From positions 1 through 64,000 of the forward strand of contig DASUYB010000136.1 of NCBI GenBank assembly GCA_036377595.1: a DNA stretch of 64,000 nucleotides, in the 5' to 3' direction. Numbering within the stretch: the stretch's first letter is position 1; each line of letters opens with the position of its first letter. Positions 21,805 through 30,765 of the stretch are shown one piece after another. The position numbers and the translations under genes are program-made. Source of the DNA: Longimicrobium sp. Its GTDB lineage: Bacteria; Gemmatimonadota; Gemmatimonadetes; Longimicrobiales; Longimicrobiaceae. Below the pieces are notes generated by a model. It did not search any database. It was not told the origin of the DNA and saw only the letters and a list, made by a program, of their open reading frames with translations.

Positions 21805-22596
21805 ATGGACCTGGGGATCAGGGAGCGCGTCGCCATCGTGACCGGCGCCAGCATGGGGCTGGGGAAGGCCGTCGCGCGCGAGCTGGCGCGCGAGCGGGCG
21901 CGGGTCGTCGTCTCCGCGCGCAACGAGCAGCGCCTGCGCGCCGCCGCCGAGGAGATCCGCCGCGAAACCGGCGCGCAGGTCGTCGCCATCCCCGCCGACA
22001 TGACGCGGCCGGAGGAGATCCGCGCGCTGGTCGACCAGACGGTGGACCGCTGGGGCACCGTGGAGATCGCGATCGCCAACGCGGGCGGGCCGCCGGGCAC
22101 GCGCTTCGAGACCACCGCGGCGGAGGACTTCGAGCGCGCCGTGGAGCTCAACCTGATGAGCACCATCCGCCTGGCGCAGGAAACGGTGCCGCACATGAAG
22201 GCGCGGCGCTGGGGGCGCTTCATCGCCATCACCTCCGTCTCCGTCAAGCAGCCGCTCCCGGGGCTCATCCTCAGCAACACCGCGCGCGCCGGCGTGGTCG
22301 GCTTCGTCAAGACGATGGCCACGGAGATGGCGCCCTTCGGCGTGCTCTGCAACGTGGTGGCGCCGGGCTACACGCGCACCGGCCGCGTCGAGGACCTGGC
22401 CGAGGAGCGCGCCCGCAACGAGGAGCGCGAGGTCGACGACGTGCTGGCCGAGATCGGGGGCCACATCCCGCTGGGCCGCATGGGCGAGCCCGAAGAGCTG
22501 GCGGCGGTGGTAGCGTTCCTGGCCTCCGCGCGCGCCAGCTACGTCACCGGCACCACCATCCAGGTGGACGGCGGGTTCGTGCAGGGGCTGCTGTGA
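21805..22596 (+). CDS. SDR-family oxidoreductase lacking the Tyr-x3-Lys pair
   Basis: A 263-residue Rossmann short-chain dehydrogenase/reductase. The cofactor motif TGASMGLGKA, the IANAGGPP motif and the C-terminal YVTGTTIQVDGGF are clear. The catalytic region reads ITSVSVKQPLPGLILSNTAR: Ser is there, but the expected Tyr-x3-Lys is replaced by Leu/Ser-Asn. I recall a subgroup with the same SVKQP...LSN signature, so this is probably a conserved variant rather than damage. It may bind NAD(P) without classical catalysis or use a different mechanism. Substrate unknown. Confidence 0.88.
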   Translation: MDLGIRERVAIVTGASMGLGKAVARELARERARVVVSARNEQRLRAAAEEIRRETGAQVVAIPADMTRPEEIRALVDQTVDRWGTVEIAIANAGGPPGTRFETTAAEDFERAVELNLMSTIRLAQETVPHMKARRWGRFIAITSVSVKQPLPGLILSNTARAGVVGFVKTMATEMAPFGVLCNVVAPGYTRTGRVEDLAEERARNEEREVDDVLAEIGGHIPLGRMGEPEELAAVVAFLASARASYVTGTTIQVDGGFVQGLL

Positions 22597-22601
22597 CCGA
22601 A

Positions 22602-22713
22602 GTGCGTGAGTGCGGAAGTGCGAGAGTGCGAGAGTGCGTTGGTCCTGCGCGGGTCCAGCGCACTTCCGCACTTCCGCACTTTCGCACTCACGCACTCACG
22701 CACTCACGCACTG
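22602..22713. repeat. Octamer arrays in inverted orientation after the SDR gene
   Basis: GTGCGTGA, GTGCGGAA and GTGCGAGA units start 5 bp after the stop codon. After about 25 bp they are mirrored by GCACTTCC, GCACTTTC and GCACTCAC units, followed by GCTTTTT. The arms can fold into a long imperfect hairpin, so this is both a repeat array and a possible terminator. Confidence 0.8.
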
Positions 22714-22909
22714 CTTTTTCCGGGCGTGTTTGGCGCTGAGACGCCAAAACGGGCTGCGCGCGCGGTAGGGCACGATACAACTGTGCCCAACCGCGCCGGG
22801 CCACCGCCGCGCACGGACGTCCTCGCGGAACGCGGCGACGGTGCACGCGCGGCGGCGTCCCGGCCCTCCGGGCGCGCATCCCTCACGCAAGTGCTTGCCC
22901 CGCACTGAG

Positions 22910-22968
22910 TTCTCCCCTCCCCTGCGTAGCGGGGGAGGGGCCGGGGGAGGGGCCGGGGGAGGGGGCCC
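22910..22968. repeat. C/G-rich box family with a duplicated G-rich tail
   Basis: TTCTCCCCTCCCCTGCGTAG, then GGGGGAGGGG and two copies of CCGGGGGAGGGG. The stretch 22714-23085 otherwise holds no gene I can support. Confidence 0.8.
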
Positions 22969-23085
22969 GCCTGCGGCCACACGAGCGCCAGTCTCACCGC
23001 GCCAGGGCCATCCCCCGCGAACCTTCACCCCGCAGGAGAGTACCATCCCCAACCCCCGCTCTGCCGCCAGACCCAGACGTTCGCA

Positions 23086-24312
23086 GTGACGCCCGTTCTC
23101 CGAGCATCGCTCCTCCCGCTCCTCTGCGCCGCCCCTCTCGCCGCGCAGACCGTCGACGCGCCTGCGGGCAAGCCCGACACGTCGCGAGCCGCGGCGCGTC
23201 CCCCCACCGCGCCGAACGGCACGCCACCGGCGACGGCGCATCCTGCGGCGGCGCCCAGCACGACGAATCCCGGCGCGACGGGATCGCGGTCAACCACGGC
23301 GCCCATCACCCCGGCTCCCCGTGCGAGCGCGACGACCGCGCCGCCGCTCCCCGTCGCACCGCGGCCGCCGATCCTCGGCACCGCGACGACACACGCGAGC
23401 GTATCACCCGCCGAGAACGGCTGCACCATCCGCGACATCACCCGGCTCGGGCGCAACCCGACGCCGGGGGAGCTGCGGTGCCGCTACCATGCGCGCGGGC
23501 CGGGGAAGTTCGGGCTGCTGTCGTACCTCGACGTTCCCGTCTACCAGCCGCTCACCCCGCAGCCGGGCACCCACGTCGTGGGCGTGCCGGGGATGCCGCA
23601 CCCGCTTCCGGGCGAGAGCTACGAACAGTGGGAGTGGCGCGTGCTGCGCAGCACATTCGGTCCCGCCGTCCGCTCCGTGCACCGGGAGATGGAGCTGCTG
23701 GACCCGATCTTCGCCTCCAAGCTGATGCAGTTCGAGCGTGAGCTGCGGGCGCGCGGCGTCCGCGCGGTGCGGCGCGAGACGTGGCGGTCGGCGGAGCGGC
23801 AGGCGTACATCTTCCAGCAGGGGCGGTCGCGGCCGGGGCCCATCTCCACCACCACGCTCACCTCGTGGCACAACCGCGTGGACCGCATGGGCCGTCCCGC
23901 CGCGCGCGCCGCCGACTACGACGTCAGCCCGCGCGACCTCCCGCTCTTCCACCAGGTCGCCGCGCAGCTGGGGATCGAGGGGTACGGCGCCGACAGCAAC
24001 GACCCCGGCCACGTCTACCTCCCCGACACCGACGCCGCCGCCGGGATGGAGATCGCCGTGCTGCGCCTGGTCCCGCGCGTCGCCCACGTCACGCTGGAGA
24101 CCGGGCGCCCGTACGACGAGCGGCCGATCCCCGGGATGCCGAACTACTGGCGCGAGCTCACGGCCGACTTCCTCTCGCTCTGGCGGGCCTTCCCGGCGAC
24201 GGAGGTGCGTGCGCTGACACCGCCGCAGCTCTCCACCCTCCGCGCGCCGAAGCCGCCACCGCCTCCGCCTCCTCCGCCCGTCCCCGACCGCCGGCGCGGA
24301 CGCAGGCACTGA
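23086..24312 (+). CDS. Secreted protein with M15-peptidase-like domain
   Basis: A 408-residue protein. A signal peptide (LLPLLCAAPLAAQ, about residues 8-21) leads into a Thr/Ala/Pro-rich linker to about residue 105. Residues about 225-320 resemble D,D-/L,D-carboxypeptidases of the M15/VanY group: ETWRSAERQAYIFQQG, TSWHNRVDRMGRPAARAADYDV with candidate zinc His and Asp, then NDPGHVYLP with another His. The C-terminus is a Pro run followed by Arg-rich residues. Likely cell-wall related, but the metal-ligand assignment is tentative. Start is the GTG at 23086; it converges on the DinB gene. Confidence 0.65.
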   Translation: MTPVLRASLLPLLCAAPLAAQTVDAPAGKPDTSRAAARPPTAPNGTPPATAHPAAAPSTTNPGATGSRSTTAPITPAPRASATTAPPLPVAPRPPILGTATTHASVSPAENGCTIRDITRLGRNPTPGELRCRYHARGPGKFGLLSYLDVPVYQPLTPQPGTHVVGVPGMPHPLPGESYEQWEWRVLRSTFGPAVRSVHREMELLDPIFASKLMQFERELRARGVRAVRRETWRSAERQAYIFQQGRSRPGPISTTTLTSWHNRVDRMGRPAARAADYDVSPRDLPLFHQVAAQLGIEGYGADSNDPGHVYLPDTDAAAGMEIAVLRLVPRVAHVTLETGRPYDERPIPGMPNYWRELTADFLSLWRAFPATEVRALTPPQLSTLRAPKPPPPPPPPPVPDRRRGRRH

Positions 24313-24319
24313 TTGGGAT

Positions 24320-24388
24320 CACGCAGAGGCCGCAGAGGGCGCAGAGGATTTCGACGATCTCCTCTGCGCCCTCTGCGGCCTCTGCGTG
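24320..24388. terminator. 29-bp perfect hairpin between convergent genes
   Basis: The arms 24320-24348 and 24360-24388 are exact reverse complements, loop 11 nt, built of CGCAGAGGC/CGCAGAGGG-type 9-mers. It is flanked on the right by AGACCCTCT. Same family as the hairpin at 18261. Confidence 0.85.
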
Positions 24389-24402
24389 AGACCCTCTGGT
24401 GC

Positions 24403-24978
24403 CTACGTGCCCTTCGCGATGTGCCGGGTGTGGTGCTCGATGTGGACGGCCACGAAGCGCATCGCCTTCACCGGCCCCACGCGCCCGAAGTAGGGATGCG
24501 TCAGCCACCCGCCGCCGCGGCGCCGCGCCAGGTCCAGCTCGTGCTCGAAGCGCTCGCCCAGCTCGCGCATCCGGCGCAGCAGCTGCGGCCGCGCCATCGT
24601 CACCTCCGGCGGCCGGATCTCGCGCGGAGTGGCGGCGCGGAGCGGGAAGCTGCGGTGGAAGAGGATGTGGGGAAGCACCACCCAGCGCAGCAGCGTCTGG
24701 CGCCAGGGGCCGACCTTCGGGCGCATCGCCTCGCCGGTCGACAGCTCGCGCAGGGTGGCCTCGTAGCCCAGCGCCAGGTGCTCGGCCACCTGCGCGCGCG
24801 TCCACTTCCCCGGCCTGTACGGCGCGCGCCACGCATCGTCGCCCAGCTCCTCGGCCGCGTCGATGAACGCGGCCAGCGCGGCGCGGTGCTCCTCCACCGC
24901 CTCGTCCCAGCGGGGATCGTCGCGTTCGGGGGGAGCGGACGGGTGATCGCGGGCCGTCGCCACGCCCATGGCAGGCAC
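24403..24978 (-). CDS. DinB-family (DfsB-like) four-helix protein
   Basis: A 191-residue protein of the DinB/YfiT metal-binding four-helix bundle type. Candidate metal histidines are in VAEHLALGYE (near residue 66) and HIEHHTRH (near the C-terminus, about 182-189), the usual triad spacing. PYRPGKWTRAQVAEH is the typical first-helix block. Members act as thiol-dependent transferases or stress-induced proteins; the substrate here is unknown. A start three codons later (MGVA) is possible. Confidence 0.83.
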   Translation of the reverse strand: MPAMGVATARDHPSAPPERDDPRWDEAVEEHRAALAAFIDAAEELGDDAWRAPYRPGKWTRAQVAEHLALGYEATLRELSTGEAMRPKVGPWRQTLLRWVVLPHILFHRSFPLRAATPREIRPPEVTMARPQLLRRMRELGERFEHELDLARRRGGGWLTHPYFGRVGPVKAMRFVAVHIEHHTRHIAKGT

Positions 24979-25057
24979 TCCGGTGAAGGGGCCGGCCGCG
25001 GGGATGGGGCCGGCGGGGGAACGGTGCTGCGGAAGAAGAAGGTAACGCCGCGCGCGC

Positions 25058-25306
25058 TCAGGGCGCGCGCAGCCACGCCAGGACCAGGTGCGGGCTCTCG
25101 CTCAGCTTCCAGCCGTCCTCGGTCCACTCCTGCAGCCGCCGCTCGATCTCGTCCACGCTCGACGAGCCCTCGCGCGGCGGACCGACGTAATCATCCGACG
25201 ACCACTCGCGCCAGCTGACCCGCCCCTGCGCGTCGGGGCGGTGCAGGAGCAGCACGTAGCCCTCGTGCCCCTCGGGGTGGGCGGCGTGCACCGTCAGCGC
25301 GTCCAT
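25058..25306 (-). CDS. Small hypothetical protein after ctaB
   Basis: An 82-residue acidic protein with no membrane helix. Visible blocks are GYVLLLHRPDAQGRVSWREW and SSSVDEIERRLQEWTEDGWK, ending LSESPHLVLAWL. The ATG overlaps the ctaB stop as TGATG, implying coupled translation with the heme pathway. I do not recognise the family. Confidence 0.65.
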   Translation of the reverse strand: MDALTVHAAHPEGHEGYVLLLHRPDAQGRVSWREWSSDDYVGPPREGSSSVDEIERRLQEWTEDGWKLSESPHLVLAWLRAP

Positions 25307-26364
25307 CAGCGGGCGGGGGTGGCGGCCACCACGTCGGGGTGGCGGAGAACGGTCGGCTCGGCGCCCGCGCGGCCCACGGGGATCACCCCGTCCACCGCCA
25401 TCGCCGCGAACAGCAGCGCCAGGTACAGCAGCGAGCTGCGGTACAGCGCCCACGCCGGCTGCGTGAAGTTCTTGGCGCGCGCCACCTTCACCACCCCCCA
25501 CATGAACCATCCCCCCAGCAGCGCCGCGGCCAGCCCGTACACCGGCCCCAGCCCGCCGTACGTCACCGGCGCCAGGGTGATGGGCACCAGCAGCGCGGTG
25601 TAGATCAGCATCTGCTTCATCGTCTCGCGCTCGCCCCACACGTTGGGAGCCATGGGCACGCCCACGCGGCCGTAGTCCTTCTGCTTGACCAGCGCCAGCG
25701 CCCAGAAGTGCGGCGGCGTCCAGAAGAACACGATCAGGAAGAGGTAGACGGCGGTCAGCGAGACGTGCCCCGTGGCCGCCGCCCAGCCGACAAGCGGCGG
25801 AAAGGCGCCCGCCGCGCCGCCGATCACGATGTTCTGCGGCGAGGTGCGCTTGAGCCAGCGGGTGTAGATGAACACGTAGTACAGCAGCCCCGCCAGCGCC
25901 AGCCCGGCGGAGAGCAGGTTCACGAAGAGCGCGAAGACGGCGAGCGCGGCCGCGCCCAGCGCGATGCCGAAGGCCAGCACGTGGCGCGGCGACATCCGTC
26001 CGCTGGGGATGGGGCGCAGCGCCGTGCGCGGCATCCGCGCGTCGATGTCGCGGTCCATGTACATGTTGATGGCGTTGGCCCCGCCCGCCATCAGGTAGCC
26101 GCCCAGCATGGTCCACAGCACCGTGGCCGCCGGCGGCAGGCCGCGGAGCGCGATCACCATCGGCGCCCAGGTGGTCACCAGCAGCAGGGAGATGATGCGC
26201 GGCTTGGTGAGCGTCACGTAGTCGCGCACGCGCTGCCGCACGCCCGCGGCACCGCCCCTCGCCGCGGCGATGCCGGCGCGGTGCGTGGCGGTGGTCAGCG
26301 GGGTCTCGAGCGCCTCGCGGACGGCCGTGGGGTCGGCCGCGTACTGCGCAGTGGCTTCCGGCAT
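25306..26364 (-). CDS. ctaB: Protoheme IX farnesyltransferase (heme O synthase)
   Basis: A 352-residue UbiA-superfamily membrane enzyme that attaches farnesyl to heme b, making heme O for cytochrome oxidase. Allylic-diphosphate binding motif NAINMYMDRDIDARM (near residue 107) and the second block KRTSPQNIVIGGAAGAFPP (near 180) are present, with about nine hydrophobic helices. The ATG at 26364 is chosen because the longer frame upstream is Arg-rich non-coding sequence. Divergent from ctaA across 224 bp, the expected functional partner. Confidence 0.94.
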   Translation of the reverse strand: MPEATAQYAADPTAVREALETPLTTATHRAGIAAARGGAAGVRQRVRDYVTLTKPRIISLLLVTTWAPMVIALRGLPPAATVLWTMLGGYLMAGGANAINMYMDRDIDARMPRTALRPIPSGRMSPRHVLAFGIALGAAALAVFALFVNLLSAGLALAGLLYYVFIYTRWLKRTSPQNIVIGGAAGAFPPLVGWAAATGHVSLTAVYLFLIVFFWTPPHFWALALVKQKDYGRVGVPMAPNVWGERETMKQMLIYTALLVPITLAPVTYGGLGPVYGLAAALLGGWFMWGVVKVARAKNFTQPAWALYRSSLLYLALLFAAMAVDGVIPVGRAGAEPTVLRHPDVVAATPAR

Positions 26365-26535
26365 CGGTCCATCAACGGGTACGAGCGGGCGCGCGCGGAC
26401 GGCGGCCCGCCAAAGAGCGTGCAAATATAACCCGCGCCGCCCTCTCCGCCACCCCGCGGCGGCGGCTCCCGCGCCGCGCGCCGCATCTCCGCGCGATCGG
26501 CTGGCGAGCGGGCGAACGCGTTCGCGCCCAAGCAC

Positions 26536-26565
26536 TTGCGTGGACTGGGCGCGCTCGTGTATCCT
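26536..26565 (+). promoter_or_regulatory. Candidate sigma70 promoter of ctaA
   Basis: TTGCGT, an 18-bp spacer and TATCCT, ending 23 bp upstream of the ctaA GTG. A short 5' leader would result. Confidence 0.4.
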
Positions 26566-26588
26566 CCCCGCTCGCCGACCGTGCACCC

Positions 26589-27584
26589 GTGACCACGCAA
26601 CGCGCGTTCCCAGCCTTGCACCAGACGCCGCGCCTCACCCGCTTCGCCCGCTACGCCTGGGCCGTGCTCGCCTGGAACGTGGGCGTGGTGCTGTGGGGCG
26701 CGTTCGTGCGCGCCTCGGGCTCCGGCGCGGGGTGCGGCAACCACTGGCCGGCGTGCAACGGCCAGGTCATCCCCCAGGCGCCGTCGGTCAAGACGCTGAT
26801 CGAGCTCACCCACCGGGTGATGACCGGCGTCGACACGCTGCTGGTGATCGCCCTGCTCTGGCTCGCCTGGCGGCTGTACGCGAAGGGGCACCCGGTGCGC
26901 ACCGGCGCCGCGCTCTCGGCCTTCTTCCTGGTGACGGAGGCGCTGGTCGGCGCCGCGCTGGTGAAGCTCGACCTCGTCGCGGACAACCGGTCCACCGCGC
27001 GGATCTGGGTGATGGCGCTGCACCTGGTCAACACTTTCCTGCTCCTCGCCTCGCTCACGCTGACCGCGTGGTGGGCGTCGGGCCGGCCGGGGATGCGGCT
27101 GCGCGGGCAGGGCGCCGTCGCCTGGGCGATGCTGGGCGCCGTCGCGGCGACGATCGTCGTCGGCACCACCGGGGCCATCACCGCGCTGGGCGACACGCTC
27201 TATCCCAAGGCGCACGTGGGGCTCGGCGTGGCCACCGCGGCGACGTTCCTGGAGCGGCTGCGCATCGTCCACCCGTTCGTCGCCGTCGCCACCGCCGTCT
27301 ACGTGGTGCTCGCGGGAATCCTCGCGCGGCGGTTGCGTCCGGGCGCGGACACCGCGCGGCTCTCGCGCCTCCTCATCGCCCTCTTCGCCGTCCAGATCGC
27401 CGCGGGCGCCGTCAACGTCGTCCTGCTCGCGCCGGTGTGGATGCAGCTGCTCCACCTCCTGCTAGCCGACGCGGTGTGGATCGTCCTGGTCTGCGCCACC
27501 GCCTCCGCTCTCTCTCGCGGCAGGGACGACGCACGCGGAGTCGAGCCGCAGCCCCGCCCCGTCGCAGCAATCTCGCACGGTTGA
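26589..27584 (+). CDS. ctaA: Heme A synthase (CtaA/COX15)
   Basis: A 331-residue, about eight-helix membrane protein that oxidises heme O to heme A. Heme-ligand histidines are in ELTHRVMTG (near residue 78), ALHLVNTFLL (near 140), KAHVGLGVATAATF (near 205) and LLHLLLADAVW (near 296). The first external loop has the cysteine pair GAGCGNHWPACNG, which is thought to be redox-active in one CtaA type. Start is GTG 26589. Together with ctaB it indicates an aa3-type oxidase in this organism. Confidence 0.93.
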   Translation: MTTQRAFPALHQTPRLTRFARYAWAVLAWNVGVVLWGAFVRASGSGAGCGNHWPACNGQVIPQAPSVKTLIELTHRVMTGVDTLLVIALLWLAWRLYAKGHPVRTGAALSAFFLVTEALVGAALVKLDLVADNRSTARIWVMALHLVNTFLLLASLTLTAWWASGRPGMRLRGQGAVAWAMLGAVAATIVVGTTGAITALGDTLYPKAHVGLGVATAATFLERLRIVHPFVAVATAVYVVLAGILARRLRPGADTARLSRLLIALFAVQIAAGAVNVVLLAPVWMQLLHLLLADAVWIVLVCATASALSRGRDDARGVEPQPRPVAAISHG

Positions 27585-27714
27585 GCTCGACCGGGGTGAT
27601 CATCGCCCCAGCGCACCCCCTGCCACGGCGTTAACGGAAACCGGCGATGTCCGGATCTGTCCGAGCCCTGAATTGCCCCCCCCATTCGAGCACATCCCCA
27701 GAGCGAGAACATCC

Positions 27715-29127
27715 ATGAGCGAGCAAGATCCGTCCGGACCTGCGGGCGGCCGGAACGCGTCCGGCCAGGACCATCTCGACCACCTCAGGAAATCCCATTT
27801 CTTCCTCGTGTCGGCCGCGGGGCTGTTGAGCATCGCCGTTCTGAGCCACGAGGAGAACCGCACGCTCATCGCCTTCGAGGACGCGCAGCAGATCGCTTCC
27901 TCTGCCGCTCGCTTCGATTCGCTTCCTCTGGCGTCGATGATCGAAGGGGAGATGCTGAGAGGCGCTCCCGAACGTGTCCTTGTTTCTGTCTGCCCCGAGA
28001 TTCCCGGTGAACAACGATGCATGCAGGCGGGATTACCGGTGAATGAGCTGTACGTGATCGACCTCGACTCGACCGTTTTCTGGACTGCTTCTCCCTCGCC
28101 TGACAGCACCACGGTGATATCGGCCACTCCGCTGGTCGCTCCGGTCCACATTCGTACTCTTCGAGACTGGAAGTCTCTTTGGGAGATGTTGGGATACTCC
28201 ACCATCTGCCGCGCCGGTCGCAACAGCGATCTTGCCGGGCACGGCCGGACGTCGGGAGATACGCTCCGCCGCGCGGTCTCCCTCGAGAAAGACACCGGTG
28301 CTGTGGGTGATGGCGCGAGGAGAGAGCGATACCGAGGGTATTACGTCATATCGCACCTGCCGGGCAGCTCCGATTATTCACTATGGCTCATGTTCTACGA
28401 CGACGTACTCCCGCCCGGCCGCACCCCGTGGCGCGATGCACCCGCCCGGCACGCGCACCTCTTTTCGCTTTCATGCACCCGGACCAGCAACCTGGATTCA
28501 CAGGACAGCGCATCGCAGCTTGCGGGAAAGCAGTGGAAGACAGGTCACTTCGGCGAAAGCTTCCGCCACCTGGCGGGGTTCACGAGCGGGCTGGAGGCCG
28601 TCAGCGTCAAGACCATCGCGGACATGCTGCAGAAGAAGCAGGCGAGCGGCGTGCGCGACGTGCAGGTCGTCGGCCTTCCCATCCCGATCGGGATGCTGGT
28701 GGAAGGGGGCATGCTCCTGATCCTTATGCTGCAGCTCTATTTCCTGCTTCACCTACGCGCGTACGAAGAGCTCCCGCACCGCAGCCACTCGATTGCATGG
28801 ATCGGGTTCTACGACGATCCGGCTTCGTGGCTCGTGTACTCCGCCTCGATCTTCGTGCTCCCGGTTGCGTGCGGGTACATCCTCGTGCAGAAGGCGCTCG
28901 GCAGGGAGCCGGGCGGCGGCGCTCCGTTCTACCTGGTGGAGTTCGGTCTGATCGTGGTCCTTTCCCTCGCCCTGCTGTTCCGCCATCCCCGGCGAGGCCG
29001 CGACGCACGGTATCGGAGCTTCTTCCGACGGGTGTGGCGAGATACGTTCCTCATCGCGAAGAAGCCTGCGAGCCCTGCGGTGGACGAGCCCCATGCTCCC
29101 CCCGACCAGCCGAGCCTCTCACATTAA
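27715..29127 (+). CDS. Unrecognised membrane protein (470 aa)
   Basis: I do not recognise this family. Predicted membrane helices: FFLVSAAGLLSIAVL (near residue 28), GMLVEGGMLLILMLQLYFLL (near 337), WLVYSASIFVLPVACGYILV (near 380) and YLVEFGLIVVLSLALLF (near 417). A large soluble segment of about 290 residues lies between the first and second helix, with several cysteines. The C-terminus is basic, then Pro-rich. Codon use and base composition are less extreme than in the neighbours, compatible with recent acquisition. The ATG at 27715 is preferred over one 14 codons earlier. A hairpin terminator follows about 80 bp downstream. Confidence 0.7.
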   Translation: MSEQDPSGPAGGRNASGQDHLDHLRKSHFFLVSAAGLLSIAVLSHEENRTLIAFEDAQQIASSAARFDSLPLASMIEGEMLRGAPERVLVSVCPEIPGEQRCMQAGLPVNELYVIDLDSTVFWTASPSPDSTTVISATPLVAPVHIRTLRDWKSLWEMLGYSTICRAGRNSDLAGHGRTSGDTLRRAVSLEKDTGAVGDGARRERYRGYYVISHLPGSSDYSLWLMFYDDVLPPGRTPWRDAPARHAHLFSLSCTRTSNLDSQDSASQLAGKQWKTGHFGESFRHLAGFTSGLEAVSVKTIADMLQKKQASGVRDVQVVGLPIPIGMLVEGGMLLILMLQLYFLLHLRAYEELPHRSHSIAWIGFYDDPASWLVYSASIFVLPVACGYILVQKALGREPGGGAPFYLVEFGLIVVLSLALLFRHPRRGRDARYRSFFRRVWRDTFLIAKKPASPAVDEPHAPPDQPSLSH

Positions 29128-29210
29128 GGCTGGCTGCGCCATCTCCCGCACTCCCCGACCTCGCCGCGACGGCAGGTTGAGCGTCGCATCCCCCCGCGAT
29201 CGAGAATCGT

Positions 29211-29240
29211 CGCCCCGGCGCCCGCGCGCCGGGGCGATTT
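29211..29240 (+). terminator. Terminator after the 470-aa membrane protein
   Basis: CGCCCCGGCGC pairs exactly with GCGCCGGGGCG, loop CCGC, followed by ATTTT. No further gene is visible up to 29564. Confidence 0.75.
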
Positions 29241-29564
29241 TCATCTCCATCTGTCGGCGGCATTCCGGGTCAGAGTCCGAGAGGACATTGCTCGCCGACT
29301 GGGACATCGCTGCCGCCATCCCGCTCTCCCGCGCATGTCCCACTCGCCCGCCGCGAGCGTCCACCCTTCGGCCAAGGCTTCGATAAGCTAGCTGTTTTCA
29401 ATCGCTTGCGAGTGATGCAAACCTTACGCAGCGGGGGCATGCCCGTTGCACCCGCCCACCGGACCGCAGGCGTTTCGCCTGGCTCCACGCGAACGCCTGC
29501 TCTCTCCGTTTCGCGCCCACGGCGCGTGTCCCATCCGGTCCCACCAGCTGCAAAGGAGTTCCCC

Positions 29565-30506
29565 ATGCCCGACAACACCACGCCGGGAACCGTCGCCGGC
29601 GGCGCGGTGCCCACGCCTGCCATCGCGGGGCTCGCGTTCAAGATCAACGAATCGGCCATGATCCCCGTCGAGTCCGGCCAGGCCGTGGCGAAGGGGTGGC
29701 CGGCGTCGATCGGCGGCAAGCCGGTGGGCGTGACCTGGCACTGGACGGTGACCCACAACCTGCTGGTGTGCCGGCAGGTGCTGGGCGGCAGGAACGCGGA
29801 GCGGAAGGGCGAGGCGTCGGCGCACTACGGGATCGGCCGCAGCTTCGCCGAGGGCGTGGACCGCTACGTGTCGCTGGAGAACCGCTCGTTCCACGCCGGC
29901 ATCGGCCAGACGATGCAGTTCGACGGCAAGGCGCTCTCCAGCCCCGACTTCAAGGGCTCGCGCAGCACGATCGGGGTGGAGACGGTGACCATCGGCGCGG
30001 TCGACGGCTCCAAGGCGAAGCCCGACTTTATCCGCACCGCGGGCCCGCACGGCGAGCCGCTGTTCGTGCAGCCGTGGACCGAGGAGCAGGTCGCGATGAT
30101 GATCGCCATCGGCGTGGAGATCGTCACGCGCTTCCCGAACATCCAGCCGCGGCACCACCACGGACACCACGACATCTGCCCCGACCGCAAGATCGACGTG
30201 GCGGGCTTCCCCTTCGCGCGCGTGCTGCGCGGGATCTATCCCAAGCTGGAGATTCCCGACGTGTGGACGCCGCTGCTGACGGTGCGTCAGCGCCAGCGCG
30301 CGCTGATCGCGCTCGGCTTCAACCTGGGCGCCAGCGGCGCCGACGGCGACTTCGGGCAGAAGAGCCGCGACGCGCTGACCCTCTTCCAGAAGCAGAACGG
30401 GCTGTTCGCGAACACCCGCTGGAGCACGTTCGTGAACTGGAAGCTGCACGATGTGTTCAAGGCCAAGGGGATGGACCTGGCCAAGGTCACCGGCGCCGCC
30501 GACTGA
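29565..30506 (+). CDS. N-acetylmuramoyl-L-alanine amidase with PG-binding domain
   Basis: A 313-residue protein. Residues about 45-220 are an Amidase_2-type zinc amidase: WHWTVTH, then SAHYGIG, and HHHGHHDICPDRKIDVAG late in the domain. Residues about 235-300 are a peptidoglycan-binding_1 domain (QRALIALGFNLGASGADGDFG). There is no signal peptide, unusual for a housekeeping amidase and more like phage or contractile-tail endolysins. Start: an AAAGGAG site lies 5 bp before the ATG at 29565, so the longer upstream frame is rejected. A heptamer array begins 12 bp after the stop. Confidence 0.87.
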   Translation: MPDNTTPGTVAGGAVPTPAIAGLAFKINESAMIPVESGQAVAKGWPASIGGKPVGVTWHWTVTHNLLVCRQVLGGRNAERKGEASAHYGIGRSFAEGVDRYVSLENRSFHAGIGQTMQFDGKALSSPDFKGSRSTIGVETVTIGAVDGSKAKPDFIRTAGPHGEPLFVQPWTEEQVAMMIAIGVEIVTRFPNIQPRHHHGHHDICPDRKIDVAGFPFARVLRGIYPKLEIPDVWTPLLTVRQRQRALIALGFNLGASGADGDFGQKSRDALTLFQKQNGLFANTRWSTFVNWKLHDVFKAKGMDLAKVTGAAD

Positions 30507-30518
30507 CCCGCTCGGCTA

Positions 30519-30680
30519 GTGCCCAGTGCCCAGTGCCCAGTGCCCAGTGCCCAGTGCCCAGTGCCCAGTGCCCAGTGCTCAGTGCCCAGTGCTCAGTGAT
30601 CGCAGACTGGGCACTGGGCACTTTCGCACTTTCGCACTTTCGCACTCTCGCACTCTCGCACTTTCGCACTTTCGCACTTG
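30519..30680. repeat. GTGCCCA heptamer array joined to TTTCGCAC octamer array
   Basis: About ten GTGCCCA/GTGCTCA heptamers (30519-30596), a short GATCGCAGACT link, two reverse-oriented heptamers (GGGCACT), then about seven TTTCGCAC/TCTCGCAC octamers. Opposite orientations allow hairpin folding. Confidence 0.88.
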
Positions 30681-30765
30681 CGCATCCCCCTGACCGGCCC
30701 ACCTCTTGCACCCGCGCGCTGCGTCGAATTGCGCGCTCCGGCCCATCCCGCAAGGAGTTTTCATC

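Noticed and set aside
29565-30506. Prophage lysis gene
   Set aside because: The amidase lacks a signal peptide and resembles endolysins, but no holin, tail, capsid or integrase gene is nearby.
30519-30680. CRISPR array
   Set aside because: The repeated unit is 7-8 bp with no spacers, and there are no cas genes. The same holds for the other GTGC arrays.
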